A stretch of DNA of 64,000 nt, taken from NCBI GenBank assembly GCA_003211835.1, contig QCRN01000001.1, forward strand, positions 72,001 to 136,000, written 5' to 3'. The position numbers were made by a program, and so were the translations under genes. Source of the stretch: Pelagibacteraceae bacterium AG-461-B04. Its GTDB lineage: Bacteria; Pseudomonadota; Alphaproteobacteria; Pelagibacterales; AG-422-B15. This document shows, one piece after another, positions 17,397 through 26,595 of the stretch. Position 1 is the stretch's first letter. Each line of letters starts with the position of its first letter. The notes beneath the pieces were generated by a model. That model had not been told where the DNA came from. It did no database searches and worked only from the letters and a program-made list of their open reading frames with translations.

Positions 17397-19052
17397 ATGA
17401 ACCAATTAATTTTAAAATGCCAAAAAGCTCTTATTACTGTCGATAAGTATTATGATGCTGCTTTACAGCATGTAAGAGGTGAACTTATAGTTGATGGTAA
17501 ATTATCAAGAGACAATCTTGATAAAGAGCAGCATGCAGCTCATGGACTTTCGTGGATTGCAGCTTACAGAGCAACTCTAAAGGAAATGGTAAACTGGGCA
17601 GAAAATTTAGATAAGGACTCTGCTTTTAATGAGACAGAGCAACTTATGCTTCAGATCATATTCTCAGAATATTGTGCGCAGATAAAATCAGGTATTCCAA
17701 TGTCACAACTTGAGTATGTGCGGCCACAAGACCTGGGTCTTAAAAATGGTTTATTTCAGGAGAACGGCACTGAGGAATTTAATGACTTAATTCTCAATGG
17801 TAACAGTGCTGATGACAGAATGAAGCTTGCACAATTATTAAAGGATGGATTTAGTAGCAAAAACTTTGGAAATAGTAATCTGGATGAGACTACATCTATT
17901 ATTAGAGATCAGTTTAGAAAATTTGTTGAGGATGATGTCACACCACATGCTCACGAATGGCATTTAAAAGATGATTTAATACCAATGCAAATCATTGAGA
18001 AGATGTCTGAAATGGGAGTTTTTGGTCTCACGATCCCTGAGGAATATGGTGGTTTAGGAATGTCCCGTTTTGTAGACTGTGTTGTGACTGAAGAGCTCGC
18101 TCGAGGCTATATTGGCATTGGATCATTGGGAACACGAGGTGATATTGCTGCTGAATTATTAATAACAGGTGGAACTGAAGATCAAAAATTAAAGTTTCTT
18201 CCTAAAATTGCTTCAGGTGAAACTTTGCCATGTGCAGTACTCACAGAACCTCATTCAGGTTCTGATATGGGATCTTTCAAGACAAGAGCAGTAGCAAATG
18301 GTGAACATTACACAATTACTGGAAATAAAACTTGGGTAACACATGGCGCGCGCAGTGATGTGATGATGCTCCTTGCTAGAACTAATCCTGACGAAAAAGG
18401 ATACAAAGGTTTGTCGATGTTTTTAGCGGAAAAACAAAGAGGCGACGATGACAATATGTTTCCTGATGATGGTATTAGTGGTGGGGAAATTGAGGTCTTG
18501 GGCTATAGAGGAATGAAAGAGTACGAAATGGCATTTGATGGATTTAAAGTAAAGAAAGAAAATCTATTAGGTGAAGAAGAAGGTAATGGATTTAAACAAA
18601 TGATGGAAACTTTTGAGTCAGCAAGAATTCAAACTGCAGCAAGAGCTTTAGGTGTTGCGCAATCGGCATTTGAAACATCCATGCAATACGCTATTGATAG
18701 ATTGAATGTTACTGGACAATCTCTGTATGATAAACCAAGAAATGCCTCTAAAATTGTATCAATGGCAACTGAAATAATGGCTGCACGACAGTTGACTTAT
18801 TATGCTGCAAGGGAAAAAGATAAAGGTCACAGATGTGATCTTGAAGCAGGCATGGCTAAAATGCTTGCTGCAAGAGTTGCTTGGGCATGTGCTGATAATG
18901 GCTTACAAATACATGGAGGTAATGGATTTGCTCTTGAATACCCTATCAGTAGAATACTATGCGACTCAAGAATACTGAATATTTTTGAAGGCACTGCAGA
19001 GATACAGGCAGACATTGTCACGCGAAGATTAGTGTCAACCAATCCATCATAA
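17397..19052 (+). CDS. mcd: methylsuccinyl-CoA dehydrogenase
   Basis: A 551-residue FAD acyl-CoA dehydrogenase with an extra ~150-residue N-terminal domain, the hallmark of methylsuccinyl-CoA dehydrogenase. Ordinary members have about 390 residues. The core shows CAVLTEPHSGSDMGS (FAD/substrate loop) and ILNIFEGTAEIQ near the C-terminus. It oxidises (2S)-methylsuccinyl-CoA to mesaconyl-CoA and would pass electrons to EtfAB, encoded four genes on. I use the ATG at 17397, ten bases after the ccr stop. A longer reading from 17292 would overlap ccr by 95 bases and adds a sequence unlike the family. Confidence 0.94.
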   Translation: MNQLILKCQKALITVDKYYDAALQHVRGELIVDGKLSRDNLDKEQHAAHGLSWIAAYRATLKEMVNWAENLDKDSAFNETEQLMLQIIFSEYCAQIKSGIPMSQLEYVRPQDLGLKNGLFQENGTEEFNDLILNGNSADDRMKLAQLLKDGFSSKNFGNSNLDETTSIIRDQFRKFVEDDVTPHAHEWHLKDDLIPMQIIEKMSEMGVFGLTIPEEYGGLGMSRFVDCVVTEELARGYIGIGSLGTRGDIAAELLITGGTEDQKLKFLPKIASGETLPCAVLTEPHSGSDMGSFKTRAVANGEHYTITGNKTWVTHGARSDVMMLLARTNPDEKGYKGLSMFLAEKQRGDDDNMFPDDGISGGEIEVLGYRGMKEYEMAFDGFKVKKENLLGEEEGNGFKQMMETFESARIQTAARALGVAQSAFETSMQYAIDRLNVTGQSLYDKPRNASKIVSMATEIMAARQLTYYAAREKDKGHRCDLEAGMAKMLAARVAWACADNGLQIHGGNGFALEYPISRILCDSRILNIFEGTAEIQADIVTRRLVSTNPS

Positions 19053-19053
19053 G

Positions 19054-19257
19054 ATGCCAGGATTTTTATACTATTTATTAATACCCATTTCTTTGTTAGC
19101 AGTACTAGCTGTATTGGGTACAGGGATATATGCCATGTTTAAGGGTGGAGACTTCAATAAAAAATATGCGAATAAATTGATGAGGTTAAGAATTACACTT
19201 CAGTTTGTCGCTATTGTTATTATCATGAGCGCATTGTACTTTTCTACTAATAGTTAA
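19054..19257 (+). CDS. HIG1-domain small membrane protein
   Basis: A 67-residue protein with two predicted membrane helices (about 4-29 and 47-62) joined by a basic loop containing MFKGGDFNKKYANKLMRLRI, typical of the HIG1/twin-transmembrane family. In eukaryotes HIG1 proteins act on cytochrome oxidase assembly. In alphaproteobacteria this small gene commonly sits next to pduO and etfBA, as here. It begins one base after mcd and overlaps pduO by one base, so translation is likely coupled. The role in bacteria is not settled. Confidence 0.8.
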   Translation: MPGFLYYLLIPISLLAVLAVLGTGIYAMFKGGDFNKKYANKLMRLRITLQFVAIVIIMSALYFSTNS

Positions 19258-19820
19258 TGGTAAAACTCAATAAAATTTATACTAAAGCAGGAGATAAAGG
19301 TAAGACTGGCTTAGTAAATGGTAAACGAATTTTTAAAGATAATATTCGCATTAAAGCTTACGGAACAGTAGATGAGCTGAATTCGATACTTGGTATTGTC
19401 AATCTTTATACTAAAGCAAGTATAAAAAAAATAACTTCAGAAATTCAAAATGATCTTTTTGACTTAGGAGCAGATCTTGCAACACCTGTAGAAGCAAAAC
19501 CTAAGTATAAGCCGCTTCGAATTACTAGTAATCAGGTTGAACGAATAGAAAAAGTTATTGATAAATATAATAAAAAGTTAAAGCCCCTCAGTTCCTTTGT
19601 TTTGCCTGGAGGGAGTAAAGCTGCGTCATTTTTTCACAATGCCAGAACTGTTGCAAGAAGAGCAGAAACACTCATTGTATCTTTATCAAAAAAAGAAAAA
19701 ATTAATGAACAAGCACTTAAATATATCAATCGTTTATCAGATTTATTTTTTGTATTATCTCGTGTAGAAAATGATAACGGAAAAAAAGATATTCTTTGGA
19801 AGCCTGGTAAGAATGTATAA
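19257..19820 (+). CDS. pduO: cob(I)alamin adenosyltransferase, PduO type
   Basis: A 187-residue PduO/MMAB-type enzyme that adenosylates cob(I)alamin using ATP. The N-terminal ATP loop is YTKAGDKGKTGLVNGKR, followed by KAYGTVDELNS; the C-terminal active-site helix holds ARTVARRAE, and INRLSDLFFVLSR is the closing family motif. It would supply the adenosyl-B12 needed by Ecm, encoded 3 kb away on the other strand. No B12 riboswitch is seen in this region. Confidence 0.94.
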   Translation: MVKLNKIYTKAGDKGKTGLVNGKRIFKDNIRIKAYGTVDELNSILGIVNLYTKASIKKITSEIQNDLFDLGADLATPVEAKPKYKPLRITSNQVERIEKVIDKYNKKLKPLSSFVLPGGSKAASFFHNARTVARRAETLIVSLSKKEKINEQALKYINRLSDLFFVLSRVENDNGKKDILWKPGKNV

Positions 19821-19859
19821 ATATGTTTACTCAAATTAAAAAGGTATTATAAAACAGTT

Positions 19860-20609
19860 ATGAAAATTTTAGTTCCCGTAAAACGAGTTATCGATCCGTA
19901 TGTAAATATTAGAGTTAAATCTGACGAAACTGGTGTCGAAACTGAGAACGTAAAAATGTCAATGAATCCCTTCTGCGAAATTGCAGTTGAGGAAGCAATC
20001 AGATTGAAGGAAGCTGGGAAAGCTGAAGAAATAATTGCTGTTTCAATTGGAAATCAGTCTTGTCAAGAAACTATAAGGACAGCACTAGCTATGGGTGCAG
20101 ATAGAGGAATACATGTTTTAACTGAAGAAAAAATTGAGCCTATATCAATCGCAAAAATTTTATCTAAGATTTGTGAACAAGAATCTCCAGGACTAGTTAT
20201 CTCTGGTAAGCAAGCAATTGATGGTGACAATAACCAGACGGGACAAATGTTAGCAGCACTAACTGACATGCCTCAAGGTACGTTTGCATCAAAAATTGAA
20301 ATTGACTCAGATAAGGTTAAAGTTACTCGAGAAATTGACGGTGGCTTACAAACAGTAAGCCTAAACATGCCGGCTATTATCACAACCGACTTAAGATTAA
20401 ATGAGCCTCGATATGCTTCACTTCCAAATATAATGAAAGCAAAGAAAAAACCTATTGATCAAAAATCACCAGAGGATTACGGCATTGATGTCACCCCTAG
20501 AGTGAATGTGCTAAAAGTTATAGAGCCTCCAAAGAGAGAAGCAGGCATTAAAGTAGAAAATATTTCTGAATTAGTTGAAAAACTTAAAAACGAGGCAGGT
20601 GTTATATGA
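19860..20609 (+). CDS. etfB: electron transfer flavoprotein beta subunit
   Basis: A 249-residue EtfB, which holds AMP and forms the EtfAB heterodimer. It carries electrons from acyl-CoA dehydrogenases to the quinone pool. The start [16 protein letters not shown], the middle [17 protein letters not shown] and the family signature [14 protein letters not shown] are all present. It follows mcd, its likely electron donor, and overlaps etfA by four bases (ATGA). The 39-base gap after pduO could allow a separate promoter, but none is obvious. Confidence 0.97.
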   Translation: MKILVPVKRVIDPYVNIRVKSDETGVETENVKMSMNPFCEIAVEEAIRLKEAGKAEEIIAVSIGNQSCQETIRTALAMGADRGIHVLTEEKIEPISIAKILSKICEQESPGLVISGKQAIDGDNNQTGQMLAALTDMPQGTFASKIEIDSDKVKVTREIDGGLQTVSLNMPAIITTDLRLNEPRYASLPNIMKAKKKPIDQKSPEDYGIDVTPRVNVLKVIEPPKREAGIKVENISELVEKLKNEAGVI

Positions 20610-21535
20610 CAACATTATTTTTTATTGAACATGCAAATGGACAAGTAAGTGACCAAAGTTTAAAGGCTATCTCTGCTACCTCCCAAATAGATGGTGATGT
20701 TCACGGGCTAATTGTAGGATCAGATATCGACTCTGTCGTTGCTGAAGCTTCTAAAATAGAAGGACTAAGTAAGCTAATGCATGTGGATGACGATAGCTTT
20801 AATAATATACTGGCTGAAAATCTAACCCAATTAATACTAAATATATCTGGAGATTATGAATACTTTTTAGCTGCAGCTACCACGACTGGAAAAAATGTTA
20901 TGCCTAGACTTGCAGCAAAATTAGATGTCTCTCAGATCTCTGAAATTATTGCAATTGAAGGACCTGATACTTTCATTAGAACAATTTATGCTGGTAATGC
21001 TATCGCTACAGTTCAAACTAGCGATCCAAAAAAGGTTCTTACTGTGAGACCTACTGCTTTTAAATCAGCGGTTATGGGATCTTCCGGTTGTGAGATAACA
21101 AAAATAAATGCTGAAAATATGCCATCGATTTCTGAATTCATAGGAGAAGAGTTAACTAAATCTGATAGACCAGAGTTAACCTCTGCGAAAACTATTATTT
21201 CTGGCGGACGTGGAATGCAAAATGGCGAAAACTTTGAACTCTTAGATAAAGTAGCTGAAAAACTTGGAGCTGCCGTCGGTGCTTCAAGAGCTGCGGTAGA
21301 TGCAGGCTTTGTTCCAAATGATTATCAAGTTGGACAAACTGGTAAAGTAGTTGCCCCTGAATTATATATTGCTGTGGGAATATCTGGAGCAATTCAGCAT
21401 CTTGCTGGCATGAAAGATTCAAAAGTGATAGTTGCAATCAACAAAGATGAAGAAGCTCCAATTTTTGATGTTGCTGATTACGGATTAGTAGCTGACTTGT
21501 TTCAGGTATTACCAGAATTAGAACAAGCTCTTTAA
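20606..21535 (+). CDS. etfA: electron transfer flavoprotein alpha subunit
   Basis: A 309-residue EtfA. The C-terminal FAD-binding domain is clear: IISGGRGM, then [41 protein letters not shown] and [17 protein letters not shown]. It works with EtfB to collect electrons from Mcd and other acyl-CoA dehydrogenases. ETF-quinone oxidoreductase is not in the window. The stop directly abuts the stop of the convergent tlpA gene. Confidence 0.97.
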   Translation: MTTLFFIEHANGQVSDQSLKAISATSQIDGDVHGLIVGSDIDSVVAEASKIEGLSKLMHVDDDSFNNILAENLTQLILNISGDYEYFLAAATTTGKNVMPRLAAKLDVSQISEIIAIEGPDTFIRTIYAGNAIATVQTSDPKKVLTVRPTAFKSAVMGSSGCEITKINAENMPSISEFIGEELTKSDRPELTSAKTIISGGRGMQNGENFELLDKVAEKLGAAVGASRAAVDAGFVPNDYQVGQTGKVVAPELYIAVGISGAIQHLAGMKDSKVIVAINKDEEAPIFDVADYGLVADLFQVLPELEQAL

Positions 21536-22072
21536 TTAGTTTAACGTTTCTCTAATAAAGTTTACAAAGTAGTCACTGTCCCATTCTGCTGGACCAATTA
21601 ACTTAGCAATCTCATTACCATTTTGATTAATAAAAATAGAGTGAGGTAACCCAGCTGCCCTTGCCTCTCTTGGGATATTGTTCTTGTCATCAAAATAAAT
21701 ATCTAATTCTTCAATATTATATTCTTTAAAAAAATTGATTGAATTTTTTTTCGGTCCTCGATCTAAGCTAATTGGGAGGATTTGAAAAATTTCTTTATCA
21801 AATTTTTTTTGCAATCTATCTAAAGAAGGCATTTCTTCTTTGCAAGGCTCACACCATGTTGCCCAAAGATTTACTAAAATTAGTTTTCCCTCAAAATTTT
21901 TCAGATCCAATTCAGTACTATTTATATCTTGAAATTTACTGGAAAAACCTTGCTTTTCATAAATGATAAGTTCATTAGCACTTAAGTATGAATTATATAA
22001 ACTGTTGCAAAACAAGAGAATTATGGCATATACCATCAAAATTAATTTGGACCTAAAGTTTTTAAGCAACAT
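21536..22072 (-). CDS. TlpA-like membrane-anchored thiol:disulfide protein
   Basis: A 178-residue protein with an N-terminal signal anchor (about 9-30) and a periplasmic thioredoxin fold. The active site is WCEPC in VNLWATWCEPCKEEMPSL, and the cis-proline region is GLPHSIFINQNG. TlpA and CcmG relatives reduce apocytochrome c or copper-site cysteines for oxidase assembly. In many alphaproteobacteria such a gene lies divergent from argH, as here, which favours the TlpA assignment. The start is 28 bases from that of argH. Confidence 0.88.
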   Translation of the reverse strand: MLLKNFRSKLILMVYAIILLFCNSLYNSYLSANELIIYEKQGFSSKFQDINSTELDLKNFEGKLILVNLWATWCEPCKEEMPSLDRLQKKFDKEIFQILPISLDRGPKKNSINFFKEYNIEELDIYFDDKNNIPREARAAGLPHSIFINQNGNEIAKLIGPAEWDSDYFVNFIRETLN

Positions 22073-22100
22073 AAATTGGAAAGTATAATCTTAAAGTAAA

Positions 22101-23498
22101 ATGTCTATAAAAAAAAATAAATTAAGAAATAGGTTTAAAAAACCAGTGAGTGCAGCCTTTGAAAAAATCAATTCTTCTATCGAATTTGATAAATTTTTAT
22201 TCAATGAAGATATTGAGGCATCTATTGCTCATGCATCAATGCTCGGCTCACAAAAAATTATTTCAGTAAGTGATTCAAATAAAATCATAAGCGGGTTGAA
22301 AAAAATTAAATCTGAAATAAAAAATAATAAATTTAAGTTTGATAATCAATTAGAAGATATACATATGAATATTGAATACAGATTAAGTGAAATCATAGGT
22401 GATGTTGCAGGTAAGCTTCATACTGCGCGTTCAAGAAATGATCAAGTGATAACGGATCTGAAACTATGGATGAAAAAGGATAATGTATTAATTTCAAAAA
22501 AAATAAAAAGATTGAAAAACTCTTTAGTGAAGTCTGCAAATAAAAATATTGAAATATTGCTACCAGGGCTTACACACTTTCAGTCTGCACAGCCTATATC
22601 TGCTGGCCATTATTTTATGGCTTACTATGAAATGTTTTCAAGAGACACTACTAGGTTTGAGGAGTCATTAAAAAGACTTGATGAAAATCCTCTAGGTGTT
22701 GGCGCACTCGCAGGAACTAATTTTTCTATAAATCGAAACAAAACTACTAAAACCCTAGGCTTCAAAAAACCTACAAGAAACTCTCTAGATACAGTTTCGG
22801 ACAGAGATTTTGTTATTGATTTTTTGTCAAGTGCTTCGTTACTTTCTATGCACCTGTCAAGGATCGCGGAAGAAATTGCGCTTTATTCTTCAGATCTAAT
22901 TAACTTCTTCAAAATTGGTGATCAGTTAATGTCTAGCTCATCTATAATGCCGCAAAAAAGGAATCCAGACGGTGCTGAGCTTATAAGAGCCAAAGCTTCT
23001 ATTGCAATAGGTAATCTTTCATCGATGCTAAATCTAATGAAGTCACTGCCTCTGACTTACAGTAAAGATCTTCAAGAAGATAAAATCTTAGTTACATCAA
23101 CAAGTGAGACATTGCATATTTGTTTAGATTGTATGGTTGAACTCATTGACTCATTAGAAATCAACAAAAAATCTACAGAGAAGATTATCTCTAAAACCTA
23201 CATAAATGCGACTGAATTAGCAGATTGGCTTGTAATTAAGCTAAATTATACTTTCAGAGATGCGCATAGTCTTACTGGAAAAATTGTAAATTTTGCTGAG
23301 AAAAAGAAATTATTCTTAAAAGATATTACACTTAATGATTATAAATCATTTGATCAAAATATTGATAAATCTTTATATGATTTCCTTAGTATAAAAATAA
23401 GTGTTAATAATAAACAGAGTTACGGTGGTACTGCTATAAGTCAAATAAAAAAAATGATTGCCATTGCTCGTAAGGAGATCAAAAATGAAAAGTATTAG
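22101..23498 (+). CDS. argH: argininosuccinate lyase
   Basis: The last enzyme of arginine synthesis, splitting argininosuccinate to arginine and fumarate. The 465-residue length is normal. Motifs include HTARSRNDQV, the HFQSAQPIS region and the superfamily signature SSIMPQKRNPDGAEL with its catalytic serine loop. The 3' end overlaps the start of the small lipoprotein gene lptM by 14 bases, and lysA follows; this argH-lptM-lysA order is common in alphaproteobacteria. Confidence 0.97.
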   Translation: MSIKKNKLRNRFKKPVSAAFEKINSSIEFDKFLFNEDIEASIAHASMLGSQKIISVSDSNKIISGLKKIKSEIKNNKFKFDNQLEDIHMNIEYRLSEIIGDVAGKLHTARSRNDQVITDLKLWMKKDNVLISKKIKRLKNSLVKSANKNIEILLPGLTHFQSAQPISAGHYFMAYYEMFSRDTTRFEESLKRLDENPLGVGALAGTNFSINRNKTTKTLGFKKPTRNSLDTVSDRDFVIDFLSSASLLSMHLSRIAEEIALYSSDLINFFKIGDQLMSSSSIMPQKRNPDGAELIRAKASIAIGNLSSMLNLMKSLPLTYSKDLQEDKILVTSTSETLHICLDCMVELIDSLEINKKSTEKIISKTYINATELADWLVIKLNYTFRDAHSLTGKIVNFAEKKKLFLKDITLNDYKSFDQNIDKSLYDFLSIKISVNNKQSYGGTAISQIKKMIAIARKEIKNEKY

Positions 23499-23607
23499 TA
23501 TTTTGATACTATTAATTTTTATATATGGTTGTGGCAAGAAAGGTTCACTTGAGTACCCTCCAGTTGAGACAGGATATTTATATCAATCTTCAACTGTTAA
23601 GGTGTAG
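23485..23607 (+). CDS. lptM: small LptM/YifL-like lipoprotein
   Basis: A 40-residue gene. The N-terminus MKSISILILLIFIYGC is a lipoprotein signal with its lipobox ending at Cys16, followed by GKKGSLEYPP. This matches the GCGxKGPLxxPP pattern of LptM/YifL, which in E. coli helps oxidative maturation of the LptD LPS translocon. The ATG at 23485 follows AAGGAG at about 23471-23476 and lies inside the 3' end of argH. lysA starts two bases after its stop. Position between argH and lysA is as in other proteobacteria. The LptD role is inferred from the family. Confidence 0.82.
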   Translation: MKSISILILLIFIYGCGKKGSLEYPPVETGYLYQSSTVKV

Positions 23608-23609
23608 TT

Positions 23610-24842
23610 ATGTCAGAACTGAAATATGAAAATAATATTCTTAGATTTGGGAATGTTAGTGTAGATGAAATCTCTGAAAAACACCAAACACCATTTTATT
23701 GTTACAGCAAAAGTGTGCTCACTAATAACTATAATAATTTTAATAATGTATTTTCAGATCTCGATTACAAAATTTGTTTTTCTTTAAAATCAAATTCTAA
23801 TCTCACACTATTAAGAATCTTGGCCTCGTTAGGTGCTGGTGCTGATGTGGTATCTGAATGGGAATTTAAAAAAGCAATTGAAGCAGGAATACCACCTCAA
23901 AAAATAGTATTTTCTGGAATTGGAAAAAGCGAAAATGAAATTAAGTATGCAATTGCAAATGATTGCTTTCAAATTAATGTAGAGTCTTTAGCTGAGTTAA
24001 AAAAAATTAATCAGATAGCTGAAGGAATTGGTAAAGTTCAAAATATTGGGATTAGGATAAATCCTGATGTACAATCTGATACGCATGAAAAAATAACAAC
24101 TGGGAGTCTTGAAAATAAATTTGGAATATCTGTAAATGAAACTTTAGAGATATTTAATAAAACTAAAGAATTTTCCTCTCTTTCGATTACAGCTATTGCA
24201 TTTCATATAGGCAGTAATATAAAAGATTTAAGTCCATTTAAAAATTCTTTTGAAGTTGCTAAAAACTTAATTGATAAAATACAATTGAATTACAACTCGC
24301 TGAAAACTATTGATGTTGGCGGAGGAATAAGTCCTGAAGAAAGAAATTTTAGCTTTAAAGATTATTACGATATGCTGATTTCATATTTTGATAAAGAAAG
24401 ATTTAATTTTATCTTTGAGCCTGGGAGATTAATTGCAGCTGATGCAGGAATACTTGTTTCAAAAGTTCTTTATACTAAAATAAGTGAAGGAAAAAAATTT
24501 ATTATAATTGATGCAGGTATGAATGATATGATGCGGCCTGCTTTATACGATGCAGAGCATGAAATTTTAACTTCAAAATTAAATGATTCAGATCACAACA
24601 TTGAAACAGAAATAGTTGGACCAATATGTGAGTCTTCTGACAAATTCATGAGAACTACTAAATTTGCTAATATAGAAGAAGGAGATAATGTAGTTATTAA
24701 AAATGTTGGAGCCTATGGATCAACAATGAGTTCAAATTATAATGCCAGACCGTTTATTGAAGAAATTTTAATTAATAAAGATGAAATTCAAATAATAAGA
24801 AAAAAACAGTCATTTGATGACTTCATAAAAAATGAACTTTAA
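23610..24842 (+). CDS. lysA: diaminopimelate decarboxylase
   Basis: Final step of lysine synthesis: meso-diaminopimelate to lysine plus CO2. The 410-residue fold-type III PLP enzyme has Lys60 in CFSLKSNSN as the Schiff-base lysine. Other motifs are GADVVSEWE, the GGGIS phosphate loop, FEPGRLIAADAG, and CESSDKF, which holds the second active-site cysteine at the dimer interface. It lies just downstream of lptM. Its TAA overlaps the stop of the convergent zinc-ribbon gene in a TTAA. Confidence 0.96.
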   Translation: MSELKYENNILRFGNVSVDEISEKHQTPFYCYSKSVLTNNYNNFNNVFSDLDYKICFSLKSNSNLTLLRILASLGAGADVVSEWEFKKAIEAGIPPQKIVFSGIGKSENEIKYAIANDCFQINVESLAELKKINQIAEGIGKVQNIGIRINPDVQSDTHEKITTGSLENKFGISVNETLEIFNKTKEFSSLSITAIAFHIGSNIKDLSPFKNSFEVAKNLIDKIQLNYNSLKTIDVGGGISPEERNFSFKDYYDMLISYFDKERFNFIFEPGRLIAADAGILVSKVLYTKISEGKKFIIIDAGMNDMMRPALYDAEHEILTSKLNDSDHNIETEIVGPICESSDKFMRTTKFANIEEGDNVVIKNVGAYGSTMSSNYNARPFIEEILINKDEIQIIRKKQSFDDFIKNEL

Positions 24843-25225
24843 TTATTAAATAATTCAGTTATTTGATTTACTAACAAACTAATAAAATTATTTATAGATT
24901 GGCTAACGGCAAAAGCATCAATCTTGATACTGTCAATTATCATACTGCCAAAAATAAATATAACTGGCACGATCAATACTAAAAATGGCAGTGGAATATT
25001 TTTCTGATTTTTATAAACTACTGGTAAATTTTGATCTGAAAGATTCTCTCTTATAATTTTCTCATTACTAATCTCATTTATTATTAGTTTTTTCTCGGCT
25101 TCATATGTCGTATTTTCATGAAACCATGAATGGTTACACCTAGTACATTTAACTTGCCGACCATGACCGATATCGTCAATATTTACAACATAGCGAGCTG
25201 AACATGATGGACAAGAAATAATCAT
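24839..25225 (-). CDS. MJ0042-type zinc-ribbon membrane protein
   Basis: A 128-residue protein with an N-terminal zinc ribbon: Cys5-x2-Cys8 and Cys27-x2-Cys30, the latter in KCTRCNHSW, matching the MJ0042 zinc-finger family. A charged linker leads to one membrane helix at about residues 94-113. In other alphaproteobacteria this gene sits next to, and divergent from, ftsE-ftsX. Here the neighbour across the gap is ydcF. Function is unknown; a regulatory or scaffolding role at the membrane is a guess. Confidence 0.75.
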   Translation of the reverse strand: MIISCPSCSARYVVNIDDIGHGRQVKCTRCNHSWFHENTTYEAEKKLIINEISNEKIIRENLSDQNLPVVYKNQKNIPLPFLVLIVPVIFIFGSMIIDSIKIDAFAVSQSINNFISLLVNQITELFNN

Positions 25226-25279
25226 AAATTGTGTTAGTCTGTGTTAATATTTAAACCTTGTTAGTGTAGCTTATTTAGT

Positions 25280-25861
25280 ATGTTAAATGTACAAAAATTG
25301 TATTACTTTTTTTTATTCCTATTGTCTTTATTGATACTAATTTTGATCCATTTTAATATTTTCTTCTCGAGTGTTAAGACAGTAGATGACGGAAATCATA
25401 ATGTAACCCAAGTAGATAGTATTGTTGTCTTAACAGGAGACAGTTTCAGAATTGCTAGAGGGTTAGAACTTTTAAGTCAAAATCTTGGTAGCAAGCTTCT
25501 TCTATCTGGAGTTAATAAAGATATTACTCTCACAGAAATAAAAAATGCTTTCCCAAATAATAATAAACTGTTTAATTGCTGTATTGAAATTGAATCGATC
25601 TCAGAAAATACCTTTGAAAATATAAGGGAAACATTCCTATGGATAAGAAATAATAACTATCGCAACACTATTATTGTTACATCAGATTATCACCTACCTC
25701 GAGTAAAATTAGAGTCAAAAAGGCTTATAAATAGCGAGAATATCTATTATGTATCCACAAAAAACATCAGTGAAGAGCAATTTAGTCGAGTGAAAAAATT
25801 AGTGTTAGAATATATTAAATATTTAAGAACTTATATAAGTTTGAGCATAGGGCTTTACTAA
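25280..25861 (+). CDS. YdcF-like (DUF218) membrane protein
   Basis: A 193-residue protein with one N-terminal membrane helix (about 8-30) followed by a DUF218/YdcF domain: VVLTGDSFRIARGLELL, SKLLLSGV, ESISENTFENIRET and IIVTSDYHLPRVKLE. The family includes ElyC and SanA, linked to envelope integrity and lipid-carrier metabolism. The exact activity is unknown. Its last base overlaps the plsC start (TAATG), so both are translated together. In relatives ftsE and ftsX precede this gene; they are absent here. Confidence 0.82.
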   Translation: MLNVQKLYYFFLFLLSLLILILIHFNIFFSSVKTVDDGNHNVTQVDSIVVLTGDSFRIARGLELLSQNLGSKLLLSGVNKDITLTEIKNAFPNNNKLFNCCIEIESISENTFENIRETFLWIRNNNYRNTIIVTSDYHLPRVKLESKRLINSENIYYVSTKNISEEQFSRVKKLVLEYIKYLRTYISLSIGLY

Positions 25862-26595
25862 TGATCTACATAAATTCTTTTCTAGCTAACCTTGCTTTCT
25901 ATATCGTATTGATTGCATGCTGCCTATTCGCACCAGTACTTTTTTTTCTACCTAAAAAACATATGTTAGGAATTATTCACTTTCAATCCGTTCACACAAG
26001 AATAAGCTTAAAACTATTTGCAAATCTTGAAATTGAATATCGAGGCCTTGAGAATATACCTAAAGAACGAAAATATTTAATTGCTTCTAAACATCAATCA
26101 CTTGCCGAGGCAATATTTTTGAATGATGCAATTCAAACTCCGTCTATAATTGCAAAAAAACAACTTTTATTAATTCCAGTAGTTGGCCTATGTTTTAAGA
26201 AAGCTAATTTTATTTATGTAGATAGACGAAAGGGCGAAACAAATATTCAAGCAATGGTAAATTCTGCAAAAAGAAGTATGGACGCTGACCCACGACCACT
26301 TTTAATCTTTCCTGAAGGTACTAGAACACCGATAGGAGCAAAACGACCATATAAATATGGCGTTACAGCTCTTTATGATGGTCTGAATATCCCTTGTCTT
26401 CCAGTGGCAATAAATTGTGGGTACTTTTGGTCACGAAGAAGATTTCTTAGATACCCTGGTAGAATGGTCATTGAATTTCTAAAACCAATTGAAGCAGGTT
26501 TGGAAAAAGAAGTATTCACAAAAAAACTGTATGATGTAATAGAAAATAAATCAGATGATTTATTATCTGAAGCTAGGATTAATTTTCCTAAATGA
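25861..26595 (+). CDS. plsC: 1-acyl-sn-glycerol-3-phosphate acyltransferase
   Basis: A 244-residue PlsC-type acyltransferase that makes phosphatidic acid from lysophosphatidic acid at the inner membrane. It has an N-terminal membrane helix (about 8-30). Block I is KHQSLAEA, an Hx4E form of the usual Hx4D motif that I believe is common in the alphaproteobacterial branch. FVDRRKGE-like YVDRRKGE and FPEGTRTP form blocks II and III. It lies between ydcF and the DUF2125 gene, with a 4-base overlap to the latter. Confidence 0.9.
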   Translation: MIYINSFLANLAFYIVLIACCLFAPVLFFLPKKHMLGIIHFQSVHTRISLKLFANLEIEYRGLENIPKERKYLIASKHQSLAEAIFLNDAIQTPSIIAKKQLLLIPVVGLCFKKANFIYVDRRKGETNIQAMVNSAKRSMDADPRPLLIFPEGTRTPIGAKRPYKYGVTALYDGLNIPCLPVAINCGYFWSRRRFLRYPGRMVIEFLKPIEAGLEKEVFTKKLYDVIENKSDDLLSEARINFPK

